Shown here piece by piece: positions 26,231-35,514 of a stretch of DNA of 64,000 nucleotides. Source of the stretch: AP-15 sp963772965 (GTDB lineage: Bacteria > Pseudomonadota > Alphaproteobacteria > ATCC43930 > CGMCC-115725). Within the stretch, counting starts at the first letter, position 1; the number at the start of each line of letters is the position of its first letter. The stretch covers positions 1 to 64,000 of the forward strand of contig CAVYZU010000013.1 of NCBI GenBank assembly GCA_963772965.1. The letters run 5' to 3'. Position numbers and translations under genes: made by a program. The notes under the pieces are model-generated. The model saw only the letters and a program-made list of their open reading frames with translations. It did not search any database and had not been told where the DNA came from.

Positions 26231-28123
26231 CCCAACTTCCTCAGTTTGGAGTAAATCGCTCGCTGGAAGCCGCGGAAACGCTAGGGATACGACCGGGCAC
26301 GCCAAGGTGTGGTGCTAAATCGGCCAGACGATTGCAATAGATATTGAGGAATTTGCTTGCGGCGGCCCAGAAAATCGTGGTGCTGGTACCGGAGAACAAA
26401 GGTGCCGCGCCATATTTGTCCGCGTCAAGAAGATTGGAGCCTACGAATACCTCTACCTCGTCGAGAACGCGCGCGAGGGCGGCCGCCACGTGCAGCGCGT
26501 CATCAAGGCGCTCGGCCGGCGCGATGAAGTTGAGGCCTCGGGGCTGATCGATGGGCTGATCGCCTCGGCGGCGCGCCATTCGCGCCGCTCGATCGTGTTG
26601 TCGAGTTTTTATCGCGGCGAATTGCCGGAGCTGCACCGCCTCAGCATCGGACCTGATCTGGTGTTCGGCTGGCTGTGGGCGGAAACAGGATGCCGCGACG
26701 TGCTCAAGAGCCTCGTCTCCGACCGGCGCTTTTCCTTTGATGTCGAGCGCGCCGTCTATCTCACGGTGCTGCACCGGCTGATGATCTCGGGCTCCGACCG
26801 CCATGCCAGCGACTGGCTGAGCCGGGTACGTGTGCCGGGCACCGATGGGCTCGATCTCGACCACGCCTATAAGGCGATGGCCTGGCTTGGCGAAGTCGAC
26901 GCGGCCGGCCGCAGCACCGCCGAGGCCATCGAGGAGGCACTCTATCACCACCGCCAGCCGCTGTTCGGCGCCGTTTCGATCGCGTTTTTCGACACCACCA
27001 GTTTATGGTTCGAGGGGGCCGGCGGCGAGAGCCTAGGCCAGTACGGCCACTCCAAAGACTATCGCGGTCACCTGAAGCAGGTCGTGCTCGGCATCGTGCT
27101 TGACGACGCCGACCGGCCGATCGCGTCCTTTGTGATGCCCGGCAACACGGCCGACGTGACGCTGTTGTTGCCAGTAGTCAAACGGCTGCGCGAGCGCTTT
27201 GGGATCCTCGATGCTTGCATCGTTGCCGATCGCGGCATGATCAGTGCCGATACCATCGCCGCCCTCGAAGCCGAGAAGATCCAGTACATCCTCGGCGTGC
27301 GCGAACGCACCAGCCGCGAGGTGCGCACCGGGGTCATCGAGGATGATGGCCTCGCCGTGCCGCTCGTCATTCCCCGCCAGAAAGGCGAGACCGAACTGGC
27401 GATCCGGGAGACGACGATCGCCGGGCGGCGCTACATCATCTGCCGCAACGAGGAGGAAGCCAAAAAGGACGCCGCGGCGCGCGCCGAAATCGTCGCCGGT
27501 CTCGAGCGCAAGCTCGCCCAGGGCGACAAGGCGCTCGTCGCCAACAAGGGTTTTCGTCGCTTCCTGAAGACGCCCGCGGGCGGCGGCTTTGTCATCGACC
27601 GCGCCAAGATCGAGGCCGATACCCGGTTCGACGGTCTCTTCGTGCTGCGCACCAACACCAAGATCGCCGCGCTCCAGATCGTGTTGCGCTACCGCAATCT
27701 GCTGGCCGTGGAGGACGCCTTCAAAACCGCAAAGGCGCTGCTCGCCACCCGCCCGATCTTCCACAAAACCGACGCCGGCATCCGCGGCCACGTCTTCTGC
27801 ACCTTCCTCGCCCTTGTCCTGCGCAAGGAGCTTTTCGACCGGCTCGCCGCCCGTCGCAGCCGGCTCGAATGGCAGCGCATCGTCGACGATCTTGTCGACC
27901 TCAGCGAAATCGATGTCGAACAGGATGGTCGCCGGGCGCGCCTGCGCACCGCGCCAGGCCCGACCATCGACCCGATCTGCCGCGCTATCGGCCTCACCCT
28001 TCCGCCGGTCTTCCAGGAGATGCCGCCCGCCGCCTGAACCCAAAACCGTGGTGCCTAAAACTTAAAATGGCTTGCAACCCATTGAGTTACCATGCTGTTC
28101 AAAATCAAACTGCGGAACTTGGG
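26231..28123 (+). mobile_element. IS1634-family element, copy 1
   Basis: 1893 bp with imperfect terminal inverted repeats (CCCAACTTCCTCAGTTTG at the left, complement of CCCAAGTTCCGCAGTTTG at the right) and 5-bp TTAGA target duplications. It is inserted after the second codon of the patatin gene that begins at 26224. It is identical to copies 2 and 3 as far as read, except for an A/G difference near 26372. Confidence 0.9.
26490..28037 (+). CDS. IS1634-family transposase, copy 1
   Basis: An IS4-clan DDE transposase of 515 residues from the GTG at 26490. It has 'VSIAFFDTTSLWFEGAGG' (first Asp), 'DACIVADRGMISADT' (second Asp) and 'FDGLFVLRTNT' leading to the E region, with a C-terminal 'LRYRNLLAVEDAFKTAK'. 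Family similarity actually begins 26 codons earlier, at ATA 26412 ('IFVRVKKIGAYEYLYLV'). No ATG, GTG or TTG lies in frame between the preceding stop and 26490, so the real initiation site is unclear. Confidence 0.9.
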   Translation: MQRVIKALGRRDEVEASGLIDGLIASAARHSRRSIVLSSFYRGELPELHRLSIGPDLVFGWLWAETGCRDVLKSLVSDRRFSFDVERAVYLTVLHRLMISGSDRHASDWLSRVRVPGTDGLDLDHAYKAMAWLGEVDAAGRSTAEAIEEALYHHRQPLFGAVSIAFFDTTSLWFEGAGGESLGQYGHSKDYRGHLKQVVLGIVLDDADRPIASFVMPGNTADVTLLLPVVKRLRERFGILDACIVADRGMISADTIAALEAEKIQYILGVRERTSREVRTGVIEDDGLAVPLVIPRQKGETELAIRETTIAGRRYIICRNEEEAKKDAAARAEIVAGLERKLAQGDKALVANKGFRRFLKTPAGGGFVIDRAKIEADTRFDGLFVLRTNTKIAALQIVLRYRNLLAVEDAFKTAKALLATRPIFHKTDAGIRGHVFCTFLALVLRKELFDRLAARRSRLEWQRIVDDLVDLSEIDVEQDGRRARLRTAPGPTIDPICRAIGLTLPPVFQEMPPAA

Positions 28124-29173
28124 TTAGACGAGATCGTCCGTATCCTCAGCATCGATGGCGGAGGCATTCGCGGGATCATTCCCGCCCGGATCTTGCAGCG
28201 GATCGAAGAGGCGACCGCGACACCTGCGACCGAACTATTCCATTTGATTGCTGGCACTTCGACCGGTGGGATTATCGGTTGCGGTTTGGTGAAGGGGAAA
28301 AAGGCCAGCGAGATGGCCCAGCTTTATGCGGATCGCGGCGGCGAGATCTTTCACCGATCCCTTTGGGACAAGGTGACGACGATCGACGGCCTCAGCAACC
28401 CCGACTACGATCCCAGTCCTTTTGAGGCCATCTTGGCCGAGCAACTCGGAGACACTTGGCTGTCAGAGGTAAATGGAGCCGAGCTACTGGTGCCGAGCTA
28501 CGCCATTCAGCTTCCATACGAGCAGCCGGGTGACGGGTTGGGTATCCTCGCGCCGAGGGCTCCATATCTCTTCAAAAGTTGGAAAGCCAATGGCTCGAAG
28601 ATCGATCCCGGAGACATTCCCGACAAACTGAATTTCAGGCTTCGTGACATCGCGCGGGCAACCTCGGCGGCTCCGACCTACTTCCCGCCGGCATTGATCC
28701 AGAACCATGCCGGTGATCAGTTCGGTATGATCGACGGAGGCGTCTTTGCGAACAACCCCGCGATGTGTGCCCTGGTGGCTGCCTATCGCGTATTCCCCGA
28801 CGCCAAAAATTTTATGATCGTGTCTCTCGGGACTGGCTCGCTCGAACGGCCCATCCCCTACAGTGAAGCAAAGGATTGGGGCCTGGTACATTGGGCTCGC
28901 CCGATCCTCAACGTTCTGTTCGACGGCAGCGGAGATACGACTTGCTACGAAATCGAGCAAATGCCCGGGGTCGCACAATACCGATTTGATATCTCACTGG
29001 GGGTCAACCCAAAGCGGGACCCGAACGCGGTGAATGAGGATTTCGACGACGCATCCCCGGATAACATCCGGCGTATCGAGGGAAAGGCAAAGGCCCTGGC
29101 TGACGGGATGGCAGATAAGCTCCAGACCGTGATCGACGAACTCAAGAAGTCGAAACATCTTCCGATAGTGTAA
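28067..29173 (+). CDS. Patatin-like phospholipase with IS-replaced start
   Basis: A lipid acyl hydrolase of the patatin family. It has an oxyanion-hole 'SIDGGGIRGIIPARIL', nucleophile Ser65 in 'IAGTSTGGIIGC' and catalytic Asp223 in 'GMIDGGVFANNP', with the helical 'RDIARATSAAPTYFPPA' between. IS1634 copy 1 inserted after codon 2 of the original gene: ATG TTA GAC GAG at 26224 joins 28129 if the IS and one TTAGA are removed. The IS end supplies an in-frame ATG at 28067, adding 19 residues ('MACNPLSYHAVQNQTAELG') before Leu-Asp-Glu. All catalytic residues remain. Relatives serve as lipases or as membrane-degrading effectors in CBASS-type defence; no cyclase is adjacent. Confidence 0.85.
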   Translation: MACNPLSYHAVQNQTAELGLDEIVRILSIDGGGIRGIIPARILQRIEEATATPATELFHLIAGTSTGGIIGCGLVKGKKASEMAQLYADRGGEIFHRSLWDKVTTIDGLSNPDYDPSPFEAILAEQLGDTWLSEVNGAELLVPSYAIQLPYEQPGDGLGILAPRAPYLFKSWKANGSKIDPGDIPDKLNFRLRDIARATSAAPTYFPPALIQNHAGDQFGMIDGGVFANNPAMCALVAAYRVFPDAKNFMIVSLGTGSLERPIPYSEAKDWGLVHWARPILNVLFDGSGDTTCYEIEQMPGVAQYRFDISLGVNPKRDPNAVNEDFDDASPDNIRRIEGKAKALADGMADKLQTVIDELKKSKHLPIV

Positions 29174-29360
29174 GCCTCAACGCCACTCTCCTATTCTCAT
29201 AGGCCGATATTCCATCATGGGTCGAGCCTCTAATCCCGTTCCCATATTGGCTTTCCTGACGAAGGCTCGATAATGGTATTCTACATACCTAACTGGGCGA
29301 TGTTTCACTTTGCATCCCCACACGCCAGGGGTATGATGCCACTTGCGGCTCGGATGCCGC

Positions 29361-30254
29361 ATGAACGCGCTCAGCCCGTCGTGGTGGGACTGTCCTTTTC
29401 ACGGGCTGCGGAGCCTGTGGGAAATGTACGAGCTTGAAGGGGACTTATTTTTAAAGGCAACGACGCTACTAGCCAGACTATCTTCTTTCATCTCTGGCGT
29501 TAGCATGGGAGATACTAAAAGGACAACGAGAATATTTTACAAAGATGAGTTGCTTGGACAACAGACCGGACTTGTTATACCGGGCCTAGATGAACTAATA
29601 CCGCATCTTACAATACTGTCGGCGCACGTAACATTGTTAGCTGTCCGAGAACTTCGACATCAAATCGATAATCAGTTGCGGACATGGGGGCATGTTCAGG
29701 AGAACATTGATGAGATTAACAACACGCTGCGCCGAGAATTATCGCTTCGTAAGCTATTAGTTCTCGAAAGACAGGAACAAGAATATTATGAGCCTACTAC
29801 ACCCCATTTCGGGCAAGATGTGGCGGTGAAATTTGTGACGAGTGCTTATGAGCTTGATAAGTCGGCAAAATGCCTCGCCCTTAATCGGGCGACAGCGGCG
29901 GTCTTTCATCTAATGCGGCTCATGGAGATTGCGGTGCGCGCTACAGCTCGCTGTCTCGGCATTCCCGATCCGATCCAGCCGGCCGATCGCAGTTGGGGCG
30001 CGGTGCTGAAAAAGGTGCGCGACGGGATTGACGCTAAGTGGCCGACCGTTGCGGCGCGGAGTGCTGGCGACGGGGAGATATTCAATTCGCTCTATGCGTC
30101 ACTGGACGCGGTCAAGAACCCGTGGCGGAACTCAACTATGCACCCTGCCAACAAATACACGGTGGAGGAAGCGGAGCATGTCTTCGTCGCAGTAAGGGGC
30201 TTCATGACGAAGCTGGCTTCTCGCTGCGACGAGAACGGCGACCCGAAGGCTTAG
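29361..30254 (+). CDS. HEPN-like protein (candidate ribonuclease), 297 aa
   Basis: I do not recognise the whole protein. The C-terminal 120 residues are helical: 'AVFHLMRLMEIAVRATARCL' and then, after a spacer, 'NPWRNSTMHPANKYTVEEAE' and 'HVFVAVRGFMTKLAS'. Arg256-x4-His261 fits the RX4-6H motif of HEPN ribonucleases, and the layout is that of HEPN domains that follow a 'RnptmH' pattern. The N-terminal half is lower in GC than the rest, which suggests a transferred or fused origin. It follows the patatin gene by about 190 bases on the same strand. An RNase or toxin role is inference from the motif. Confidence 0.5.
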   Translation: MNALSPSWWDCPFHGLRSLWEMYELEGDLFLKATTLLARLSSFISGVSMGDTKRTTRIFYKDELLGQQTGLVIPGLDELIPHLTILSAHVTLLAVRELRHQIDNQLRTWGHVQENIDEINNTLRRELSLRKLLVLERQEQEYYEPTTPHFGQDVAVKFVTSAYELDKSAKCLALNRATAAVFHLMRLMEIAVRATARCLGIPDPIQPADRSWGAVLKKVRDGIDAKWPTVAARSAGDGEIFNSLYASLDAVKNPWRNSTMHPANKYTVEEAEHVFVAVRGFMTKLASRCDENGDPKA

Positions 30255-30399
30255 GTGATCCCTTGGGCTGCTCTACTACCTTTCGGAATACGCGCTCGAA
30301 ATCGGGGCTGGGTTGCTCCGCCCCAACCTCGCGTGCCATCTCGATGAAGCGTTTTGATTGCTCGGGATCGTCGGGTGGTGGCTTGGGCTTGCGAGGCAT
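30202..30399 (-). CDS. Small conserved-looking protein, 65 aa
   Basis: It begins 'MPRKPKPPPDDPEQSKRFIE' then 'MAREVGAEQPSPDFERVFRK', a pattern I associate with short Bradyrhizobium-type hypothetical proteins. It converges with, and overlaps by 53 bases, the end of the HEPN-like gene. Function unknown. Confidence 0.45.
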   Translation of the reverse strand: MPRKPKPPPDDPEQSKRFIEMAREVGAEQPSPDFERVFRKVVEQPKGSPKPSGRRSRRSEKPASS

Positions 30400-30501
30400 G
30401 GCATCCAGGATACACCGCTATGGCTAAAGCCGCACGCCAAGAACGCGTTGATCGCGCCGCCCAGTACAAGCAACTTTTGACGCGATCTCCCGCGGCTCGG
30501 C

Positions 30502-30741
30502 TCATCGACCGCCATTTCGGTAATCTCTTACGAGCTGATCAAGCAAGGAACGTGCAAGTTCAAAGTCCCTCGGTCGATCCGGGAAAGCCCCCTGCCATTC
30601 CTCCAGCTGCAAAAGCGCCTCATCGGCCGCTTCGGCGACATCCGAAGCGGGCAGAACGCGGCGATTGACGAGTTTGGCGATGAGATGCGGCAACAGAACC
30701 ATCGCAAACAAGCTGTTGCTGTTAAACGGATCGGCCGTCAT
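30502..30741 (-). CDS. Small helical protein, 79 aa
   Basis: The start at 30741 has AGGAG upstream on the minus strand. The product ('MVLLPHLIAKLVNRRVLPAS', 'AADEALLQLEEWQGAFPDR') is helical and unrecognised. It is located just downstream, on the same strand, of the IS1595-type transposase. Confidence 0.45.
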   Translation of the reverse strand: MTADPFNSNSLFAMVLLPHLIAKLVNRRVLPASDVAEAADEALLQLEEWQGAFPDRPRDFELARSLLDQLVRDYRNGGR

Positions 30742-30786
30742 AGAGTCTCGCTCCTGTGATGTGTGGCAACACACAGGATAGCGACG

Positions 30787-30816
30787 GCGGGGGCGGGCGT
30801 CATCGCTTGCCCCCGC
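30787..30816 (-). terminator. GC-rich hairpin after IS1595-type transposase
   Basis: Arms GCGGGGGCGGGCG and CGCTTGCCCCCGC pair with two mismatches around a TCAT loop. It lies 9-38 bases past the transposase stop, in the right place for a terminator, but there is no following U-run. Confidence 0.4.
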
Positions 30817-30824
30817 CAACCGGC

Positions 30825-31775
30825 TTAGAACGGCGGTTCGCCCGCCCTGCGGCTGCGAGACGTCGCATAGGTCAGGCGTTTGCCTTTCGCTCCAACAAGG
30901 GCACGATCGGCTCGTGCAAGATCATCGATCCCAAGCGCGATGCGATGGTTGTGCCGAAAGTCGAACTCAGCGGCATAGCGGTGCAGATGCGCTTCCGAGA
31001 CATGGAAGTAGCAACCGAACACGCCGCGCTTGAAGATCGAGAAGAAGTTTTCGACCGTGTTGGTATGCCAGAATTGGGCGCGAACGTACTCCTCAATCGA
31101 GTGATTGACAGTCCCGTGGCCAGCAAACTCGCGACCGATGGCAGGATAAACCGGGCTTTCGTCAGTCATGACGAATGTTGCCTTGTGGACGTTCTCGACG
31201 ATGATCGGCTTCAAGGTCTGCGCGGTCACGTTCTCAACATGGAAGCTGCGCACACGTCCATCCCGCTCGACCAACGCGAGCATGATCGCCTTGGGCGGGA
31301 TTTTGCCTTTCCGATTAGCTGCCCGGCCGCCGACATAAGTTTCGTCGATTTCAACTACCTGATTTAAGCCGCCGAGCGAGCCAGCAGGAGAAGCAATCCC
31401 CAACTCAGTCATGGCTTCGCGGACACGATGCCCGAGGAACCATGCAGTCTTCAGCCCACACCCGAAGGTGCGCTGAAGCTGGCGGGTGCTGATACCCTTC
31501 TTGCTGCTGCAGAACAGGTAGATGGCCTGCAGCCACACGCGCATCGGCACATGGCTCAACTCGAACACAGTACCGATTTTGACGGTAAAAGGCTTGCGGC
31601 AGGCGTAGCATTTGCAAAGACCGACGCGGTTGGTCCTACCCTGAAGCCGCCCGACATGTTCCTTCGTCGCGCCGCAGTGGGGGCAGACTGGACCATTAGG
31701 CCAAAGACGTGCCTCGACGTATTCGTAGGCGGCTTCTTCGCTATGGAAATGGGCGGCAGAAAGGTGAGAGTGCAT
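30825..31775 (-). CDS. IS1595-family (ISXO2-like) transposase
   Basis: 316 residues. It has an N-terminal zinc ribbon with 'CPHCGATKEHVGRLQGR' and 'CKCYACRKPFTVKIG', then a helix-turn-helix region ('STRQLQRTFGCGLKTAWFLG'). The DDE-type catalytic domain has 'EIDETYVGGRAANRKG', 'FVMTDESPVYPA' and 'HTNTVENFFSIFKRGVFG'. The frame is intact and of normal length. I could not define terminal inverted repeats or a target duplication around it, so the full element boundaries are not given. Confidence 0.85.
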   Translation of the reverse strand: MHSHLSAAHFHSEEAAYEYVEARLWPNGPVCPHCGATKEHVGRLQGRTNRVGLCKCYACRKPFTVKIGTVFELSHVPMRVWLQAIYLFCSSKKGISTRQLQRTFGCGLKTAWFLGHRVREAMTELGIASPAGSLGGLNQVVEIDETYVGGRAANRKGKIPPKAIMLALVERDGRVRSFHVENVTAQTLKPIIVENVHKATFVMTDESPVYPAIGREFAGHGTVNHSIEEYVRAQFWHTNTVENFFSIFKRGVFGCYFHVSEAHLHRYAAEFDFRHNHRIALGIDDLARADRALVGAKGKRLTYATSRSRRAGEPPF

Positions 31776-31810
31776 GGTTAATCATCCGATGCGGTTATCG
31801 CATGTGGGAT

Positions 31811-32170
31811 CTAATTTGGCTTCGTTGCAGGAGTTTTGGCCCGCGCAAGAGTCAGAAGATGAGTTCCCAATTTCGCTGCCGACGATTTTGGTAGGCTGTA
31901 ACTCAGCCAGCCAAACCGTGGATCACGCAGGTGCAAAAGAATACACTCATCAAACTGCTCCGGCTCCGCAGTCCACGGAGGGTCAGATATCGCCAGAACA
32001 GGTTGGGGCGGAACGAATTCGCCAGGCTCTTCAGGCAGCATTGCGCTGCGCAACTCTCCTAGCGCAGAGATGATTGCCTTCAAAGCATCGACATCGACTG
32101 TCGTTTCTGTGAAAACAAGTTGTGCTTGTCGCCTATCCTTTGACAGTCGTCGACTGATCGCATCTGGCAT
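31811..32170 (-). CDS. Unrecognised 119-aa protein
   Basis: The ATG at 32170 follows an AAGGGG ribosome-binding site on the minus strand. It starts 26 bases after the HNH nuclease stop, so the two are probably one operon. The sequence ('AQLVFTETTVDVDALKAIIS', 'HLRDPRFGWLSYSLPK') is soluble alpha/beta without known motifs. It could be an accessory or immunity protein for the nuclease, which is only a positional guess. Confidence 0.5.
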   Translation of the reverse strand: MPDAISRRLSKDRRQAQLVFTETTVDVDALKAIISALGELRSAMLPEEPGEFVPPQPVLAISDPPWTAEPEQFDECILLHLRDPRFGWLSYSLPKSSAAKLGTHLLTLARAKTPATKPN

Positions 32171-32196
32171 GGCCGATCCCCTTGATCGACCTATAT

Positions 32197-33141
32197 CTAA
32201 TGCTTGTTGGTGGGAACGTCAAGTGAAACATCGCCCCTAACTGCCAGTGAATGTCCCCTCGGCAGGGTGATGTGCTTTTCATTGTAATTCCAATACTCGC
32301 TCTCCCGCAGTTTGGGCGAAACGTGAACTACGATCTGGTTGGCCTCCATCGAGATGCTGATCATATGCGCATCGAACAGGCAATGAATGTCGGTTCGCAG
32401 CAGTAGTCCATTTACTGGGTAGTTTGTATGTTCCCCAAGGTATCGAAAGATATGAGCACCATCGAGAACTGTTTTCGTCGAAGTGCCCGTCACGATGCAT
32501 TGTCCTCTCCAGATCCTAATCTGATCCTTCCTAAACTCCTTCGCGCCCTCACGAATGACCCGTAGAGATGCCTCACGACGACGCTCATCGACTGGCTGCT
32601 CAGGATCGATGTCGACCGGAAACTCTGGAATATGCACGATCTCCGCAGCCGGGTTGGGACCGGACATCGGCTCCACTTCTGTGCCGGTGTCAACGCCGGT
32701 AGCCGTGTTCGGTGGGCGCGACCGTGTATCCGATACAGAAAGAGGACGATCGTGCCCGCCCGGAGACTCAATTAGCTCGACAGTTTCGATGAAGCCATCC
32801 GGGTCCAGGTTCGCTCGAAACTCAGGGCGTTCACGGTTCAGAAGATGCCCCAAGCAACCCGCATCCATCGATCGAGGGGTGCCGTCATCCGTCCGAAATG
32901 CGTAGGGCACTGCTCGCCCGAGATCCCGATACACCGCCTTGAGCTGTTCAGAAAACCAAATCGTACGTGGTAGGTTGGACTGTTGTTTCCGCAGCTCGTC
33001 AGGCCGATACTTCCTGAAAGGTGGACTTTTCGAAAAGGGATGCGTAGATCGTTGTCCCGGCGTCGGATTGTAGGCTTTAATCGTGATCGGCAGTTGTTCG
33101 AGCCCATCCATTTCTGATTTACTGAGGACCTGGGGCATCAC
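32197..33141 (-). CDS. HNH endonuclease family protein, 314 aa
   Basis: The C-terminal part reads 'RGQCIVTGTSTKTVLDGAHI' then 'NYPVNGLLLRTDIHCLFDAH'. This is the HNH arrangement in which the Asp/Ala-His, Asn and final His build the beta-beta-alpha metal site. The N-terminal 190 residues form an unrecognised specificity region. Such proteins often occur as lone restriction-type nucleases on accessory DNA. It is co-directional with the 119-aa gene downstream. The target DNA is unknown. Confidence 0.75.
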   Translation of the reverse strand: MMPQVLSKSEMDGLEQLPITIKAYNPTPGQRSTHPFSKSPPFRKYRPDELRKQQSNLPRTIWFSEQLKAVYRDLGRAVPYAFRTDDGTPRSMDAGCLGHLLNRERPEFRANLDPDGFIETVELIESPGGHDRPLSVSDTRSRPPNTATGVDTGTEVEPMSGPNPAAEIVHIPEFPVDIDPEQPVDERRREASLRVIREGAKEFRKDQIRIWRGQCIVTGTSTKTVLDGAHIFRYLGEHTNYPVNGLLLRTDIHCLFDAHMISISMEANQIVVHVSPKLRESEYWNYNEKHITLPRGHSLAVRGDVSLDVPTNKH

Positions 33142-33621
33142 TTTCAGTCCCTGCTGGTCGACGAGCTATTCCAGCCCGAGTTCGTTTAAGTCCAAGAAAT
33201 CGATAATCTGTTCGAAGCGCAAACCCGTCGCGTTTGACACTTTCCGAGCGAAAGCCCGCGCTCCTGCGCCCACCGCTGGTGTCGAGTGATTTACTTTTTC
33301 TCCTAATAGTTCCAGACACCCCCTTCTGAGATTTCTCCAGGAATTGTTATTCTGGTGGCGGATCTTGGAAATGATCAGAAAATTTGGATCGGACGACGCA
33401 TCGGCTCTCGACTGCTGCCTTTCGATTTCATCGTGTGCCTCTTGACATAGCGGTATTGGCGGTCTGCCGTCTCGGACCGGGTGATGTAATTCGCAGTCGC
33501 CGTCGAGGCTTTTCGCCGTCGCTATGCACGATCCTGCAATCGCTCGTAGTTCATTGCGGGCGTTTGCCTCCCAGGAGAAAACGGTCTGTAGCCTGTTGTT
33601 CCGCTGCAACCCATTGTTTGA

Positions 33622-35514
33622 CCCAAGTTCCGCAGTTTGATTTTGAACAGCATGGTAACTCAATGGGTTGCAAGCCATTTTAAGTTTTAGGCACCACGGT
33701 TTTGGGTTCAGGCGGCGGGCGGCATCTCCTGGAAGACCGGCGGAAGGGTGAGGCCGATAGCGCGGCAGATCGGGTCGATGGTCGGGCCTGGCGCGGTGCG
33801 CAGGCGCGCCCGGCGACCATCCTGTTCGACATCGATTTCGCTGAGGTCGACAAGATCGTCGACGATGCGCTGCCATTCGAGCCGGCTGCGACGGGCGGCG
33901 AGCCGGTCGAAAAGCTCCTTGCGCAGGACAAGGGCGAGGAAGGTGCAGAAGACGTGGCCGCGGATGCCGGCGTCGGTTTTGTGGAAGATCGGGCGGGTGG
34001 CGAGCAGCGCCTTTGCGGTTTTGAAGGCGTCCTCCACGGCCAGCAGATTGCGGTAGCGCAACACGATCTGGAGCGCGGCGATCTTGGTGTTGGTGCGCAG
34101 CACGAAGAGACCGTCGAACCGGGTATCGGCCTCGATCTTGGCGCGGTCGATGACAAAGCCGCCGCCCGCGGGCGTCTTCAGGAAGCGACGAAAACCCTTG
34201 TTGGCGACGAGCGCCTTGTCGCCCTGGGCGAGCTTGCGCTCGAGACCGGCGACGATTTCGGCGCGCGCCGCGGCGTCCTTTTTGGCTTCCTCCTCGTTGC
34301 GGCAGATGATGTAGCGCCGCCCGGCGATCGTCGTCTCCCGGATCGCCAGTTCGGTCTCGCCTTTCTGGCGGGGAATGACGAGCGGCACGGCGAGGCCATC
34401 ATCCTCGATGACCCCGGTGCGCACCTCGCGGCTGGTGCGTTCGCGCACGCCGAGGATGTACTGGATCTTCTCGGCTTCGAGGGCGGCGATGGTATCGGCA
34501 CTGATCATGCCGCGATCGGCAACGATGCAAGCATCGAGGATCCCAAAGCGCTCGCGCAGCCGTTTGACTACTGGCAACAACAGCGTCACGTCGGCCGTGT
34601 TGCCGGGCATCACAAAGGACGCGATCGGCCGGTCGGCGTCGTCAAGCACGATGCCGAGCACGACCTGCTTCAGGTGACCGCGATAGTCTTTGGAGTGGCC
34701 GTACTGGCCTAGGCTCTCGCCGCCGGCCCCCTCGAACCATAAACTGGTGGTGTCGAAAAACGCGATCGAAACGGCGCCGAACAGCGGCTGGCGGTGGTGA
34801 TAGAGTGCCTCCTCGATGGCCTCGGCGGTGCTGCGGCCGGCCGCGTCGACTTCGCCAAGCCAGGCCATCGCCTTATAGGCGTGGTCGAGATCGAGCCCAT
34901 CGGTGCCCGGCACACGTACCCGGCTCAGCCAGTCGCTGGCATGGCGGTCGGAGCCCGAGATCATCAGCCGGTGCAGCACCGTGAGATAGACGGCGCGCTC
35001 GACATCAAAGGAAAAGCGCCGGTCGGAGACGAGGCTCTTGAGCACGTCGCGGCATCCTGTTTCCGCCCACAGCCAGCCGAACACCAGATCAGGTCCGATG
35101 CTGAGGCGGTGCAGCTCCGGCAATTCGCCGCGATAAAAACTCGACAACACGATCGAGCGGCGCGAATGGCGCGCCGCCGAGGCGATCAGCCCATCGATCA
35201 GCCCCGAGGCCTCAACTTCATCGCGCCGGCCGAGCGCCTTGATGACGCGCTGCACGTGGCGGCCGCCCTCGCGCGCGTTCTCGACGAGGTAGAGGTATTC
35301 GTAGGCTCCAATCTTCTTGACGCGGACAAATATGGCGCGGCACCTTTGTTCTCCGGTACCAGCACCACGATTCTCTGGGCCGCCGCAAGCAAATTCCTCA
35401 ATATCTATTGCAATCGTCTGGCCGATTTAGCACCACACCTTGGCGTGCCCGGTCGTATCCCTAGCGTTTCCGCGGCTTCCAGCGAGCGATTTACTCCAAA
35501 CTGAGGAAGTTGGG
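33622..35514 (-). mobile_element. IS1634-family element, copy 2
   Basis: 1893 bp, same termini as copy 1 but inverted, with TTTGA target duplications at 33617-33621 and 35515-35519. Confidence 0.9.
33708..35255 (-). CDS. IS1634-family transposase, copy 2
   Basis: Protein identical to copy 1 (515 residues from the GTG), with the same DDE motifs and the same absence of a standard start codon for the first 26 conserved residues. Confidence 0.9.
   Translation of the reverse strand: MQRVIKALGRRDEVEASGLIDGLIASAARHSRRSIVLSSFYRGELPELHRLSIGPDLVFGWLWAETGCRDVLKSLVSDRRFSFDVERAVYLTVLHRLMISGSDRHASDWLSRVRVPGTDGLDLDHAYKAMAWLGEVDAAGRSTAEAIEEALYHHRQPLFGAVSIAFFDTTSLWFEGAGGESLGQYGHSKDYRGHLKQVVLGIVLDDADRPIASFVMPGNTADVTLLLPVVKRLRERFGILDACIVADRGMISADTIAALEAEKIQYILGVRERTSREVRTGVIEDDGLAVPLVIPRQKGETELAIRETTIAGRRYIICRNEEEAKKDAAARAEIVAGLERKLAQGDKALVANKGFRRFLKTPAGGGFVIDRAKIEADTRFDGLFVLRTNTKIAALQIVLRYRNLLAVEDAFKTAKALLATRPIFHKTDAGIRGHVFCTFLALVLRKELFDRLAARRSRLEWQRIVDDLVDLSEIDVEQDGRRARLRTAPGPTIDPICRAIGLTLPPVFQEMPPAA

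Noticed and set aside
27033..28043. 336-codon frame opposite the IS1634 transposase (present in all three copies)
   Set aside because: Acidic Gly/Asp-rich antisense shadow; the transposase strand carries the DDE motifs.
30420..30668. Plus-strand 82-aa frame beginning MAKAARQERVDRAAQY
   Set aside because: Most of it overlaps the better supported minus-strand 79-aa gene; no motif.
30760..31830. Exact ends of an IS1595 element
   Set aside because: No matching terminal inverted repeats or 8-bp duplications could be identified, so only the transposase gene is reported.
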